Assembly (NCBI RefSeq): GCF_018687715.1
Contig: NC_056755.1
Coordinates: 18,179,501 to 18,243,500 of the forward strand
Origin: Carya illinoinensis
Taxonomy: Eukaryota; Streptophyta; Magnoliopsida; Fagales; Juglandaceae
Direction of reading: 5' to 3'
Length of the DNA: 64,000 bases
Of this stretch, positions 11,461-24,429 are shown one piece after another. The notes below the pieces were generated by a model that was not told the origin of the DNA, made no database searches, and saw nothing but the letters and a program-made list of their open reading frames with translations. The translations under genes and the position numbers were made by a program. Every line of letters begins with the position of its first letter. The stretch's first letter is position 1.

Positions 11461-11780
11461 TGTCCTATTAGCATAGTAAAAACCATTTGTTTCATGATGA
11501 AATCTTTAGCATGGGCGACAAGGAATTTGCCTTAGTTAGTATAGTTTGTAATATTTGCTAAAGGCCAGCGGATCGTTGATGTCGCTTATCTATAGTAGAA
11601 AACAAACATGTACTAAACAATATAGGCAAACTCTTAAAAGAACATGGATACTTCGATTAAGCACATCATTGAAGAAAGACCAAAAAAGGGTAGAAACAAG
11701 ATGAGAAGAATTAGAATTCAATTCTATACTTGTACCTTGCCCTTGACAAGCTACTGATGTACTTGTTTCAAAGTTGAGTT

Positions 11781-13938
11781 TGTGACACCCCCAAATCCCC
11801 ATGCACGGATGCGGGGAAATCGAGACGTTCGGATGATGACATCACGGGTCACCACCCTATCGATGAGTGTCAAGCGTGTGTATAAGCAGCAAATGTGCAA
11901 AAGAAAACGCAGCAGATAACGAAGTCATAAACTAAGTACTAGAATTTTTCTCGTTTAATACAAAACTGTTCAAAACTTACATATTAAAATATTACAAAAC
12001 ACAAATATTATTTTAAAGCCAAATAAAAAGTATAACCCAATTCAGAACTCCGGCAGAGCCGCATCCTCGGGCTCAGCCTCCTCTTCCTCTTCAATCCCTG
12101 CACCAAAATCTACGGTACCAAAAATGGTGCCGCAGATAAGAAAAATCTAAACACCACTAGATAAAAATATAATAAACTCCACAATATGCATGAAAGAAAG
12201 TAAATGCTCACATCCAATAAAATCACATTTTTCCACACAAGCCAAAATCCCATTTGGCCCCAAAAACGTATTCCTCACCAACTCACGCCAAAAGTCTCAT
12301 TTGGCCCAAAACATATCCTTGAAACATAAGCTCGCCATTATCCCTGATAATGGCCCAAAAACCAGATCGTCAAAGCACTATAGTCGGGAATCACAGGCGG
12401 GACTCTACCACCATCCCTGCTCACCACCGTCACTACGCGAGCACCGTAGGCGGGACTCTACCACCGTCCCTGCTTACCACCATCCCTACGCGAGCACCGT
12501 AAGCGGGAATCATAGGCGGGATTCTACCACCGTCCCTACTTACCACCATCCCTACGTGAGCCTCTGACTCCAACCAATCAGTCCAACCGTTCACATATAC
12601 CATAAATCATTTCTCACTTACAAGCCCAACTTTCATTTTTCAAATACATGTACATGCATGCAACTGCACGAAAAACCCGGTTTTCCCTTTTTAAACATGA
12701 ACATGCATGCACTATACAAAGCAAAAATCAAGGAACAAATATCTAACAAACATCGACATCAACCCAACAACTCCATCCTCAATCCATCCGACCCCCGAAC
12801 TGCTCGGACTCAGTCCGGAATCAACCAACCAATCCAATAATTATCGTAGGAGCAAAATATATTTAAATCTAAAAGTAGAGTTTGGAAAATACTTACAGCG
12901 CTATACAGTATTTTTCAAAAGCTGGCGGCATTGCAAACGGTGGAGGAAAAGCAACGTAACAGTGTAATTTACACTGTGGCCGTAGATAATAAATTACCTA
13001 CTTTTGAACAGGGACAAACCAAGGCATGAAATTGATAGGGAATGGTCTTGAGATGTTTATGAAGCTAAAGGAAATGAGTTTTGGCCGTGAGTGGTGGTGG
13101 AAACTGCGGTGGAAGCAGAAAAATCTCAAATCGGAGTTGAACTCGTGGGAGCTACTCCGGCAACGGATCGAGGTTGAAATTAGGTGGGTTAGGTCGCAAG
13201 AGGTAGGGGAAGAAGCTGTGAAGAGATGGTAGCCGGAGGTGGTGCGACGGTGCCGAAATCTGTGAAAAACCGTGTGGCTTGGAGGAGCTCGTGGTGGCAA
13301 ACGGTGGCTCAGATGGAGGTGAAACTTGGTGGGGATATTCACCGATGAGAGGGGAAGAAAACTGGGTAGGTGGTATAGGCCATGCCGCTAGCGAATGGCG
13401 GTTCTGGGCTGCAAAAGCAACCAGCAACAGGGGAGAAAAACAGGGTTGGTGCCGTGACTTCCAGCCATGCGTGGCGGCTAACGGCTAGTCCGATGGCTCT
13501 GAAAATTGGTGGGGATGATCTCTGGTGGGAGGGGAAGAGAATGGTGGGGGTGGTGCACTACACGGCGGCTGGACGGCGGAGAACAGGGCGGTCAAAGGGG
13601 CGGCGACGGTAAAGAGAAAGAGAAGAGGCAGCTCGCGGGGAGAGAGAAAACGGGGAGGAAAGAAGAAGAAGAAGAAAGAAAAGAAGAAAAGGAAAAGGAA
13701 AAAGGGAAAAAGAAAAAGAGAAAAGAAAAGAAATGAGGTCCAATCCTCACTCCGAAAACCAAAAACAGATGCGCCGAAAACGATTTTAAAAACCGTAAAA
13801 CGACTAAATAAATTAAACACAACATCAAAGAAATTAAAAATCAATTTAAATTACAATAATTTAAAATAAATAAACCAATATATTAATTAAATTAAAAAAA
13901 CCCTTCAGTGAAAATACACGTAAAAGCGGGTCATCACA
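11781..13938. mobile_element. Solo LTR, 2158 bp, with perfect 5-bp target duplication
   Basis: The segment starts TGTGACACCCCCAAATCC and ends GCGGGTCATCACA, giving TG...CA termini with short imperfect inverted ends (TGTGA...TCACA). The flanks are an identical 5-bp duplication GAGTT (11776-11780 and 13939-13943). No internal polyprotein is present, so it is best read as a solo LTR left by recombination between LTRs of a large element, inserted into the Helitron. A long non-autonomous LTR-less insertion is less likely. It is GC-richer than its surroundings, with short tandem repeats at 12395-12560 and a purine-rich block at 13600-13740. Open frames within it are low-complexity and have no recognised similarity. 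Confidence 0.85.
12395..12560. repeat. Imperfect tandem repeats inside the solo LTR
   Basis: Three copies of a unit beginning GGCGGGACTCTACCACC (starts near 12396, 12449 and 12515) followed by TCCCTRC...ACTACGCGAGCACCGTA-like sequence, with spacing of about 53 and 66 bp. CpG-containing; may be a U3 regulatory array. Confidence 0.7.
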
Positions 13939-13943
13939 GAGTT

Positions 13944-15445
13944 GGCTTTGAACAAGACAAGCAACCTATTGAACAAAACATTCCCTATCTTGAATTAAAA
14001 GAATATAAGGGTTCATAGAAAAGTATCACAAAAAAGAAAGCATAAACAATAAACCTGTTGAATTACAAACTAATCAAATCTATCTATATTTTCTATACAT
14101 GTATTAGTTGGCCTAGGTGCCAAATATTCTGTAGAACTATTAAAATTATGAGAATTGTTACATTTATTGCAGATGCATCTATCTGGTGATCCACTGCAAG
14201 AACATTGATGTTAGGAGAACATTCAGCCTCTTTTGGAGAGGACATCTCACTAGTGTCAATATCACCATGAAAACTGCATTGTTTTTTATTTTTTTAACGT
14301 AATAGATCATAATTGTTATTGTTGTTCATGAATTCTACATCACTGCCCGAGACACTTTCTTGATCAAGGCAAAATAGAGAAGGATCTCCTAGCTGAATAA
14401 TATCACTTTTAGATGCTCTTCGTTGAGCATACATTTCTCTTCTTTTCCGGTGTAGATCTTCTTTTTTCTCTTTTGGCATGACACTATACAAGTTTTGTTT
14501 TTGTTAGTTGTTTCCACAACCTTGGAAATTTTTTAAAAGAAGAACTTAGTTTATAAGAAAATTAATTGATTGCATTTAGATGAATTTTCGTTGATTTCTT
14601 AATACAATCTTACTACTTTTCATTATGTTACCAATGCAAACAATTCTTCCAACAATTGCACAGAATGGAAAAAAAATTAGAACCAAAGCAACCAATGAGC
14701 AGTACAGAAATGTGAAATTCATATCTAAAAGGAGATAGAAAATGTTACAAATATATCCATAGATTCCTACGTTCAACAAGACATAGTGTGTAATTGTTTA
14801 TAGTTAGAATCAACATTGATTAAAATAAACAAAGTCTAGATAAGAAGAAAAAATGTGTATATGATCAATGAGAAAAAACATGCACAATACGATTGCACAA
14901 CTCAACAACATAACAAATACATATGAAAGAAACAATTTGAACATGAAAATCTTATGCATTCATATTGTATAAGGAAGGAAAATAATAGAAACAACGTCTG
15001 AGCATGATGAAATAAAAAGTTATAGATTCGAAATTATCAAAGATATGCATCAAAACATATAAGCCAAAGAACAAAGTAAGGACACGTATATCCAGCCAAT
15101 ATAAGACTTAACAACATAAAAATATAACAAGCATGTAGGTGTAATTTAAATAATGTTTAAATTTGATCTTGGTCATATAAGTGCTTTAGAACAGCACAAT
15201 AACCATATATTTTAATTATTAAGTTTAACATCTAGAAGTATTGAATGTTTTATACATTTGAACTAAGTAATTGTTGAGATTCTTAGCTTCTAAATTCTAT
15301 ATTCTTTGCAAGTAAATGTTTCATACATTTACATTCTTGTCCATTACATGCAGCTGATTTAGAATCAATTAGCTAGTGTGGTTGAATTTGCACATTTATA
15401 GATCTATACATATATACATTTCAAGTAGACATGCGACAATCCTTT
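13944..15445. other. AT-rich DNA between solo LTR and copia element
   Basis: Apart from a basic peptide frame on the minus strand (14491-14294) that may belong to the Helitron, no coding sequence is recognisable. The rest is AT-rich with no clear repeats. Confidence 0.4.
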
Positions 15446-15692
15446 TAATAAGGATACTTCAAAGAGGCATCTCCTACAAAGGAAACTTTTCATCATCCCA
15501 TATCTCATCAAGTCAACACTCACAAAGAAGGCCATGACAGATCTGCTGCAATACTAAAATTCTAGAAATCAATTTGTATATTTTTCATTTATTGTAGATA
15601 TGCACACTATATTATAAATACGAATACAAACAATGCAATAAACTGTGTGGTTGAATTATATTCAAACTTTGTAGCTTTTGTAAACCTTCTCA
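15446..15692 (+). repeat. 5' LTR of the copia element
   Basis: Starts TAATAAGGATACTTC and ends AACCTTCTCA, matching the 3' LTR over its full length. A TATA-like ACTATATTATAAATACG lies at about 15607-15623. The terminal TA rather than TG is supported by the matching CCTTT duplication. Confidence 0.93.
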
Positions 15693-15791
15693 TGGTATCA
15701 TAGAGCCAAAAGCACTAACGTCCATCTTGTGGTCCTCTACTTCCTTTGTCATTAATATATAGGATCAGTCTCCTCTCTATCCTTTAACACC

Positions 15792-18700
15792 ATGGTGCAT
15801 ATGCTCACCATTAAAATTACCTCCACCAATTATTTACTATGGCGTAGTTAGCTTCTACCCACATCACTAGCCAAATCTTCTCTAATACAATGATGGCTCC
15901 TTTCCCACGCCACCTCCTACCACTCTTAACAAAGACAATCAATCCATCCCCAATCCCCAATACTCCCATTGGCATCAACTTGATCAACTCGTTCTCAATC
16001 TACTTTTTTCATGCCTTTCTGAAGAAGCCATGAGTGAAATCTTATGCTTATCCACATCTCATGATGTGGGGACATTTGTGGAAGCCACTTTCTCTCACAA
16101 ATCCAAACTTGGTGAAATATAACTCAATGATGATCTTCAATTAATGAAGAAAGATTCTCACAGTGTTGGAGACTACTCTAAAACCTTTAAACAAGTACGT
16201 GAACAACTTGCCACTATGGGTTGTCCCATTGAGGACGCTAACAAAATTCATTGCTTCCTTAGAGGTCTCGACCTTGAGTTTTCCTCCTCTACTACCATGT
16301 TGTCCCAAACTCCCTTACCAAGTTTTCAAGATCTTGTTTCCAAAGCATTATGCCATGATCTTTTTGTCAAATCCCTTGATTCCACCAGTGGTCCAACCAC
16401 TGCTTTTATAGCCAATCATGGTTTTGGTAGAAACCAACATGGTAATGGTCACACTCAACGAGGCCATGGAGGTCGCTACTCCTCAAATCGGGGTGGAGGT
16501 TGTCATCCCTCCACAACATCTTGTGGTGGTCATCATCCTTAATCCTCTTCCTTTGACCACTCTTCTCGACCTACCTGTCAAATCTATGGCAAAGTTGGAC
16601 ACAATGATGGTATTTGTTGGGAACACTTCAATCAATCCTATCACACTACTCACCTTGCCGAAGCTTTTTTTCTTGTACTCTAAATGACCCCTCTGACTCC
16701 AAATGATATACCGATAGTGGGGCTTCTTCATACATGGCCCATGATGCAAATCAACTTGCGAATTCTACTCCTTACAATGGCCATGACAAAGTCCTTGTGG
16801 GCAATGGTGCTTCACTTCCCATCACTCATACGGACTCTCTTCAAATTGGTTCTCTTCATCTTTTTGAAATTTTACTTGTCCCTTCTATTACCAAAAATTT
16901 GATTAATTTCCATTAGCAAGTTAACCTCTGATAATAATTGTTCTATTACCTTTGTTGCCTCTAGTTTTCAAATTCAGGATCTTGCCACGGGATAGTGTTG
17001 GGAACCGATAGATGCAAAAATGGCCTTTACATTCTCAATCATGGAATTCAAGCCTTTCTCGCCACTCTTCACACCAATAATTCACATGCACCCTCAGCCA
17101 TTTGGCATGCATGTCTTGGCCATGACTCCTTTAATCTTGTTAATCTTTTAAATAATCAAGGTGTAATCTCTGTGAGCTCTACACTTCATTCGGATCCTTC
17201 TAGGCAAGAGCCATAGATATCCATTTTTAGCTAATGAATCTCTTATTCTTCTCCATTGGATTTAGTTCATTATGATTTATGGGGCCCTTCTCCCATTGTT
17301 TCTCGTTATGGTTTCGTTACTATTTGTTTTTCATTGACAATCACTCACGCTTTACATGGTTTTACCCTTCGAAATCCAAAGCAAATTCTTACACCACCTT
17401 TTACGCATTCAGAAGCTAGTTAAAATCAATTTTCATGTATTATCAAATGTTTTCAATCAGATGGTAGCTCTGAATTCATAAGCACTTGTTTCACAACCAC
17501 CTTGCAAACGATGGCATTACTCCTCGCCTCTCATGTCCCTATACTCCAGCTCAAAATGTTCAAGCTAAACGTAAGCATCAACACTTCACTGAAATTGGAC
17601 TTAGTCTTCTTTTTCATTCCCATGCACCTTTATCTCTTTGGGTTAAGGCTTTTTCCACTGCTGTCTATGTTATCGACTGACTTCCAGCACCGATCCTTCA
17701 TAGTGCCTCTCCTTTCTCCCTTCTTTTTGGTAAGTCTCCTTCTTTTTCTATCTTTCACACATTTGGTTGTCTTTGTTACCCTCACCTTTGTGACTATGCA
17801 TCTCATAAATTATCTCCCAAAAGTTCTCCATGCATCTTCATTGGTTATAGCCCAATCCACAAAGGTTTCCGATGTCTCAACCCTCACACCCAATGTGTCT
17901 TCATCTCCCGACATGTCACCCTTGATGAATCTAAATTTTCCTTTGTAGGCATGTCTCCCACCAACTCCTACAGTCTCTCATATTTTGTCAGCTTCCTCAA
18001 GCCTACACTTCTTGCTCCTACTTCCTCTTGTAGTACCTCGGGAAGTACTTCCTCCGTCCCTTCCCCACACTCTGACTCATCCTTTTCTCCATGTCTGTTG
18101 ATTTTCATAACCACATCCCTTCACAGCCTCTTGTATTTCTACCTTCATCTACACTTCCCTCAGAACCATCCTCCACTATACCTCCTCCAATATCTAATAA
18201 CTCTTCTCCTTCTTTTGTTGCACCTCTAGCTCATATCGATTCTCATCCCATGATGACACAAGCCAAGTAAGGAATTTCCAAACCAAAAGCTTACCCTATT
18301 CACACCGTTTTTCCTTCCTCTAAGTTTTTGCACTCTTTATTAGCCTTAAAAGAACCACAGGGCTTCAAGTCTGCATCTAAACACCCTGAGTGGCTTGCTT
18401 CCATGAATGAAGAAATGCAAGCTCTTCAAGTTAACCAAACTTGGACCTTGGTTTCACGCCTTTCTCACAAAAATGTTGTTGGCTGCCATTGGGTTTTCAC
18501 ACCAGCTTCATGCCGATGGCTCTCTTGAAAGGCACAAAACTTGCCTCGTTGCCAAAGGCTACACTCAACTGCATGGCCTTGATTTTGGAGAGACATTTAG
18601 TTCTATGGTAAAACTAGCTACTGTTTGCCAACTTGGAGAGACATCTTGTCCCCCTACTACCACCAATGGTTGGCCTCTTCGCCAACTTGATGTGAAGAAT

Positions 18701-19888
18701 GCCTTTCTTCACGGTTCTCTTCCTGAAGAAGTTTATTTGGATTAAGCTTCTGGTTACACCGATCCCCATTATTTACATCATGTTTGCCGTCTTCACAAAG
18801 CTATCTATGGATTGAAACTAGCTCCTCGAGCTTGGTTTCACCACTTCAGTAATATTTTACTTTAGTTTGGGTTCTCTTATTGCCAAGTAGATTCATCTTT
18901 ATTTGTTTATTATCAACCATTTGGTACTATTTATCTCCTCTTATATGTGGATGACATTGTCATCACAAGCAACAACTCCACTTTACTCAAGCAATTCATC
19001 ACTCATCTTAGCAATAAATTCTCTATGAAAGACCTTGGTTAGCTACACTATTTCTTGGGCATTGAAGTTCAACACATATCCATTGGTTTGCTCCTCAGTC
19101 AATCCAAATACGCTCTCGATTTGCTTGCTAAAGTCGACATGATTGATTGTAAGCCCATCGCCACTCTAATGGTTGTAGGACAACATCTCTCTACCACCGG
19201 CTCTGCCTTCTCTGGTTCTACCAAATTTCATTCTCTTGTGGGTTCCCTCTAGTATTTAGTCATCACTCGCCAAGATTTGGTGCATAGTGTTAATACTGTT
19301 TGCCAATATATACACTCTCCAACTGAAGATCACTTCCGGGTTGTTAAAAGGATCCTTCGATATGTAAAGGGCACGATTCATCTTGGCCTTACCATCTCCT
19401 CTAACAGCTCTCCTTAACTCTTAGCCTACGCTAATGCTGCAAGACACCAAGTGCTCCACCTCTGGATATGCTATTTTTTTGGGTGACAATCTCATTTCAT
19501 GAACTGTAAAGAAACAACCAACGGTCTCTCGCTCCAGTGTTGAATCCAAGTATCGCTCTCTTGCATTGACTGCCACTTAAGTTATATGGCTCACTCATTT
19601 CTTTCGTGATCTTCACATCACTTGCTGCACCTACTACCATTCTCTATGACAATAAAAGTGCTATTTTCATGTCTACCAATCCAGTCTCACAAGCTCATTC
19701 TAAACATATTGCGTCAGACTATCACTTCATTTGGGAGCAAGTTGCTGCTATACTTCTTCGAGTCAAACATGTTCCCTCCAATTTGTAACTAGCTGATATC
19801 TTCACAAAGAGTGTGTCTCATTCTCAGTTTGTTTTTCTATGCTCCAAGCTCACCATCTTGCCTTCAACTTTGGTATGCTTGAAGGGGG
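15792..19888 (+). pseudogene. copia gag-pol polyprotein, multiply broken
   Basis: GAG starts at the ATG at 15792 and is quickly interrupted. Recognisable landmarks in order: a CCHC knuckle near 16570-16640 in which the second cysteine is tyrosine (CQIYGKVGHNDGIC); the protease DSGASSYMAHD at about 16710-16745; GAG-pre-integrase WHACLGHDS near 17102; integrase core YDLWGPSP near 17273, SDGSSEF near 17458 and CPYTPAQN; RT from about 18330 with YVDDIVIT at 18944-18967; RNase H with LYDNKSAIFMSTNP and HIASDYHFIWEQV near 19636-19742. At least eight stops or frame changes separate these pieces. The protein would direct reverse transcription and integration of the element RNA; this copy cannot. Confidence 0.93.
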
Positions 19889-20137
19889 TAATAAGGATAC
19901 TTCACAAAAGGCATCTCCTACAAAAGAAACTTTTCATCATGCCATTTCTCAGCAAGTCAACACTCACAAAGAAGGCAATGACAGATCTAGCTGCAATACT
20001 AAAATTCTAGAAATCAATTTGTATCTTTTTCATTTATTGTAGATATGCACACTATACTATAAATATGAATACAAACAATGCAATAAATAGTGTGGTTGAA
20101 TTATATTCAAACTTTGTAAGGTTTGTAAACCTTCTCA
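19889..20137 (+). repeat. 3' LTR of the copia element
   Basis: Matches the 5' LTR from TAATAAGGATACTTC to AACCTTCTCA. Preceded by the purine tract GAAGGGGG and followed by the target duplication CCTTT. Confidence 0.93.
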
Positions 20138-20804
20138 CCTTTGTAGTTTTTTTCGAGAGTATGCATTCTGTCATCATGCATAATAATTTGCATGTATCCA
20201 CTCAAAGTAAATTTTATCACAAACCAAACTAAAAGCACCCATGGTTAGGATGGGAATAAGCTTTCTAATTTTATTTTTGAAGAAATCTAAATTTTCAGGA
20301 TTTTCTTGTTTGTAATTTAATGTCCAGATCTGGTCTTGATATGAATACATCATACATCATACATAAAAGATGGATTAAAAATTCTATGCCTATATAAAAT
20401 GGAATTTAATGTGTTAGATAAATTTAGTCGATTCTCAGAAGTGATTAGCTGATTGATTTTATTTCATACAAGACTAAAATAAGTTTTCTCTCTCTTTATT
20501 CCTTAAGAAAACTACATTAGATTTTTAAATACGTTTACAAACACAAACTAGTACTGAAAATAAATATCAGCATGATTTAATCAGCTCTAGCATCAACATG
20601 TTAATAAATACTACCGAAATGTAGAAACAATAAGTTGAACTCAACTCTGTCCTTCCCTTCTAACTTTCACTTGATTTATTCACACTGTCTATTGTTAAAA
20701 TCTAAAATGGAATTTAATGTGTTGGATAAAATTACTGAGTTCATTACATGTAATTAGTTTATTGATTTTATTTTAGAAAACTAAAAAAATAATACTACAT
20801 AAAG

Positions 20805-20945
20805 TTATTAAGTATGCAAACGACGTGCAGTCATTTTGAAAAAAGGTTAGATCCACTATTAAAAAATTAATTTTCTTTTCATGTGGATTTCATGTTTATT
20901 TGTTTTTTTAAAATGATTGCGTGGCACTTACACATTCACGACTGT
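20805..20945. repeat. Possible MITE with imperfect terminal inverted repeats
   Basis: The left part carries TGCAGTCATTTTGAAAAAA and the right part carries TTTTTTTAAAATGATTGCGTG in inverted orientation, separated by about 80 bp of AT-rich DNA. Both flanks contain AAGTAT-like sequence. Boundaries and target duplication were not resolved. Confidence 0.45.
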
Positions 20946-21152
20946 GTAAGTATCATTTCTCAAACTAAAATAAGTTGTCTCTATTTATTCCTTAAAAAAA
21001 GTACATTAAAATTTAAATTGGGTTTATAGACATATAGTAATAGCATCAATGTTTTAATAAAAAGTAATGTTACATATAATTGTGGAGTGTGCAAGTATTG
21101 TATAGTTGATTTGAAAAATAGTAGAGTCCATTATTAAAAAAGGAAAAATATA

Positions 21153-21305
21153 GTTGCAAGCACAATTATGCACTAATCTGTGCACCAATGTGATGTGATT
21201 GGTCAAAAAGTAGATTTTATTGAAAACAGTGTTAATTTAAATTTTAAGTATAAATAAATCAGTATTGATATACAGATTAGTGCGTGACTGTGCTTGTATG
21301 TAGCA
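21153..21305. mobile_element. MITE, family shared with 55797-55955
   Basis: Inverted ends: GCAAGCACAATTATGCACTAATCTG on the left, and on the opposite strand at the right TACAAGCACAGTCACGCACTAATCTG (shown as the pieces TACAAGCACAGTC and GCACTAATCTG). The interior contains ATGTGATTGGTCAAAAAGTA, which recurs almost unchanged, reverse-complemented, in the copy at 55797-55955. About 150 bp, non-coding. Confidence 0.8.
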
Positions 21306-21929
21306 AAACTCTATTAAAAAATAAGTTAGTCTACATATAGTCTCCATTTGGAGACTGCTTATATAAGTCCATACAATTATATTTAAAAAAATTTAAAATT
21401 ACAATGATATTCTTTTTAAAATGATAATTTTAAAAAAAATATGTCGACGAGAACTTTGATAACGGTGAACACTTACAGGACCATATTTTAAATCCTGATG
21501 GTAATTTATTGGGTATAACCTCCCTTATTTTTGTTATCTGTGGTCTGTTCCCATCATTTTCTGTTTCTCATAAATGACATCATCACATCAAATCAATGAC
21601 TGGGCTTTTTTAGTTATTTGTAACCTATTGCCATCATTTTCTTTTTCTGAATGACATTATCGAATTAAATCTTTAACTTCTTCCATTGAACATTCCAATA
21701 GGTTCAAATAGATTTTCTGCTAGATATGTGTGCTTCTAAAGATGCCAATGCATCCTTACAGATTTTACTATCCTAAGGGAGCCACCTGTTAACATGTTAA
21801 AATTTAAATGGATCAATTCTCTTTCTATTATGTACCACCCCTAAATTTAGTTCTCTAATGATTCACACGAACCAAACAAAAATTAGCTGATTTTTCCCCT
21901 AATATTTCTACAAAAAAATCCAATAACCA

Positions 21930-22660
21930 AATAATTTAGGGGAGGAAAGAACAAACGTGTGGCAACCTCTTCTAACAAAGATCCAGATAATGCAACTCCT
22001 AAGAAGAAGACACTAGAAATCTATCCAACCTTAACCACTATTTGTTGTTAGACGAAGTAAACGCCCTGCCTACTAAAGGGAGATCCAAAAGATTCTGATT
22101 AAAAATCAATTATGAGAAATCTTCCATAGCTCCTATCGACGTAGAAGCCTCCACCCTCTTACTAGGAAACCGAACAATATTAAAATCACCACACAAACAC
22201 CATAATAAGTCTCATAAAAAATACAAACCCAACAATTCCTTCCACGAAGAACTTCTATCACTATCCACATTAGGCCCATACCACAAGAGCCCACCTCCAT
22301 CCATCCTCAATAATCCTAAAAGAAGCAGTCATTGAGTAATACCCAATGTAATCCTCAACCATCCCTATTACTCTCTTATCCTACATCAACAACACACCTC
22401 CTAAAGCACCCAATGAAGTAAGATAACACTACCCTACAAAGGAACAATTCCACAAACTACAAATAATATTTCTATCAATAAAACACAATTTTGTCTCTTA
22501 AAGACAAATAATGTCAACTTTCCAACTATGAAAAATGGATCTAATATGGAGATATGTTTGTTGACATCATTGATCCCTCTAACATTTCAAGAAATGATTT
22601 TAGGCTTTATTAAAAGACAAGACCCTACCCTTTCAACCTATCCCTCCCCACACTACCCTC
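21930..22660 (-). pseudogene. LINE endonuclease domain (inverted segment)
   Basis: Minus-strand translation begins KIISWNVRGINDVNKH (near 22605), the start of a plant L1 apurinic-like endonuclease, and continues with WYGPNVDSDRSSSWKEL, CLCGDFNIVRFPSKRVE and SIGAMEDFS, then DLPLVGRAFTSSNN and RLDRFLVSSS toward 21960. The GDFN motif is the conserved endonuclease active-site segment. Several stops and frame changes interrupt it. In an active LINE the enzyme nicks target DNA to start target-primed reverse transcription. RT sequence does not follow in this orientation. Confidence 0.85.
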
Positions 22661-22799
22661 ATTGTTGTCGTAATTAATAGAGCTTTTTAAACATTTCAAT
22701 TCCCTTTCTTTATTCACTGTTGACTTCATAGTAGTGGTTCTTCCTGCTTTTACAGCAACAAGGAGGCTCTTCAAGACCAACAAAAGATATCCTCACACA

Positions 22800-24425
22800 C
22801 TCCTAAAGTTCCTCCTCTTTTCTGCACACCCAATTCGATGCTAATTTAGAGGTTGGTTTTGGGGGGATGGTACATAACGGAACTGGACTGCCTAATTCTT
22901 CCTTGTCAACCTCTGCCTCACTAGTCACTAACAACCATCTATACAGAAGCTTTCGGCAACACAAAATTTGATGAACTAGCCATTTGTAAAGCACCCTTCA
23001 ACACCACAAAAGGAACTCCTGTGACTCCATCAAAACCCCCAGCAAATTCCGGATGTTGAAAACCCTCCTCTAGCAAAATCTTCTCAGAAAAAATTGGACG
23101 AAGTTCCCTCCTGAGAACTCCAATATTCAAAGGATTCGAAAACTCTACCTGATTAAGAGACCCCCCATCAAGATTCACATCCAACTCCCCTTCTTCTAAA
23201 TCCTCCGATCGAAAATCCACTTACTTTTCAACGTCCCGAGCCACTATAACCCCTTCTTCCACAACTGGAGACAAAACCATCATCAGAGACTGCCCAAAGG
23301 AATCGCCAGTGACCGACAAACTAGTCTGTGCAACTACGGCAACCATCAGAGCAAGTGGTGGCGCCGTCGTGCTAGAGGAGCATTCCAAACCCGATACTCC
23401 AAAATCGCCGATACGGGACTTGACCTTCCACACCCGTTTCAGGCTTTCGACTAGGCCCGACCCAACCATAAATTTTTACCCTTCCCACTTAAATCCCCCT
23501 TATGACCCAACCCCGAACCCAACCCATCCTTCTTAAGGCCCTGTAGATGTTTGCCCAATAGACCATCAAAACCCACTGAGCCTAAACCCAACCTAACCCA
23601 ATTCAACATATGGTCCACATTAGACTTCATATCCAATAAAGCATCATACAAGATACATAGCCTTTAGTGAAAAATCCTTCCCAATGCGTGACGATCCTTT
23701 AAAGGAATTCAAACTGACACCTCTGAGAATGTGAATAGACTCCTGCGCCTACCCTCCTGTCATCGAACTCTTCCCTCCAAACTTCCCATGAACTTCCCCA
23801 CTCCCCTCCATATACGGCGGTGGCATCTTTAGAACCTCTACAAAGGTCCCCTTCTGACCCTTTTCAACACAAAACTAAGGAGCAACCATCACGGGTGCTC
23901 TTTTTTTATTGAGCAAAACAGAGGAAGAAGAAATGACCTCACTCAGCAAATCTCCAAACCTCCTTCACCCCTCACCCTTTGAACCTTCTGGAACAACAAT
24001 GAAGCCACGTCTTCTATCATGTCCACACCTCAACACATACAAAAACCCACCAAAGCTATTGAGACATCTTTGAACTAACAACACTTGATTCCCTTTCCTC
24101 CGAGTTATAAAAAAAACTTAGCAGAACCACTAGAGGCTCTACAAGCTCCCACATCATATGCTAACCATTCCAAGGCAGCTGCATCGATGGATATGAACTT
24201 AGTGACCCAATGACTACTCTATGATCCTCCACCATTGGGCGTTCTCTTAATTGAACACAAAGAGCTTCTGATCAATATGTAACTCCCAATGCAAACCCAT
24301 CGAACAAAACCATAACCAAAACACCCCAAAAAACGAGCAAACAAGAAGAAGGAAAAGGAGAAAAGATTAAAAATATAAAGAAAGAAGCGAAACAGGAAAA
24401 GAACAAATCATATAGTCAAAGAAAA
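22800..24425 (-). pseudogene. LINE 5' UTR and ORF1-like region (inverted segment)
   Basis: The frame running 23469-22939 is open except for one TAA (23223-23221), giving acidic, low-complexity segments such as VDFRSEDLEEGELDVNLDGG and SGLECSSSTTAPPLALMVAV. Further upstream on the minus strand a FIVVPEGSKGEGWRRFGDLL piece (about 24000-23940) resembles the ORF1 region of plant L1 elements, whose product binds element RNA. The GA/CT-rich stretch at 24330-24425 would be the 5' UTR. Similarity is weaker than for the endonuclease; assignment rests partly on position directly upstream of it on the same strand. Confidence 0.6.
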
Positions 24426-24429
24426 ATCA

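Larger units (their letters stand above)
8800..14500 (-). mobile_element. Decayed Helitron (Rep/helicase type), interrupted by a solo LTR
   Basis: Minus-strand translation in several frames gives collinear pieces of a plant Helitron polyprotein: the N-terminal region (11382-11000), Rep region (10330-9540) and the part leading into the PIF1-like helicase (9480-8800). The solo LTR at 11781-13938 splits the sequence; the segment beyond it (14491-14294) encodes a KRREMYAQRRA-type basic peptide resembling the N-terminal part of such proteins, so the element may extend to about 14500. Ends were not found, so the outer coordinates are estimates. Many frameshifts and stops show that it cannot be active. 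Confidence 0.8.
15446..20137 (+). mobile_element. Complete but inactive Ty1/copia LTR retrotransposon
   Basis: Two LTRs of 247 and 249 bp (15446-15692 and 19889-20137) enclose a decayed gag-pol in the order GAG, protease, integrase, RT, RNase H, the copia order. The element is flanked by a perfect 5-bp duplication CCTTT (15441-15445 and 20138-20142). A primer-binding site resembling the initiator-Met tRNA complement (TGGTATCATAGAGCC, with two extra bases) follows the 5' LTR at 15693, and a polypurine tract GAAGGGGG precedes the 3' LTR. By eye the LTRs differ at roughly 15 positions plus two 1-bp indels, so the insertion is not recent. Short LTRs of this size occur in the Ale/Retrofit group, but lineage was not tested. 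Confidence 0.95.
20143..21929. other. AT-rich intergenic DNA with small MITEs
   Basis: No coding sequence recognised. It holds a probable MITE at 20805-20945, a clearer one at 21153-21305, and a partly repeated segment (a stretch beginning AAATGGAATTTAATGTGTT occurs near 20396 and 20703). Confidence 0.5.

Noticed and set aside
13485..13869. Lys/Arg-rich and Phe/Ser-rich frames on both strands
   Set aside because: Artefacts of the purine-rich tract inside the solo LTR; no family similarity.
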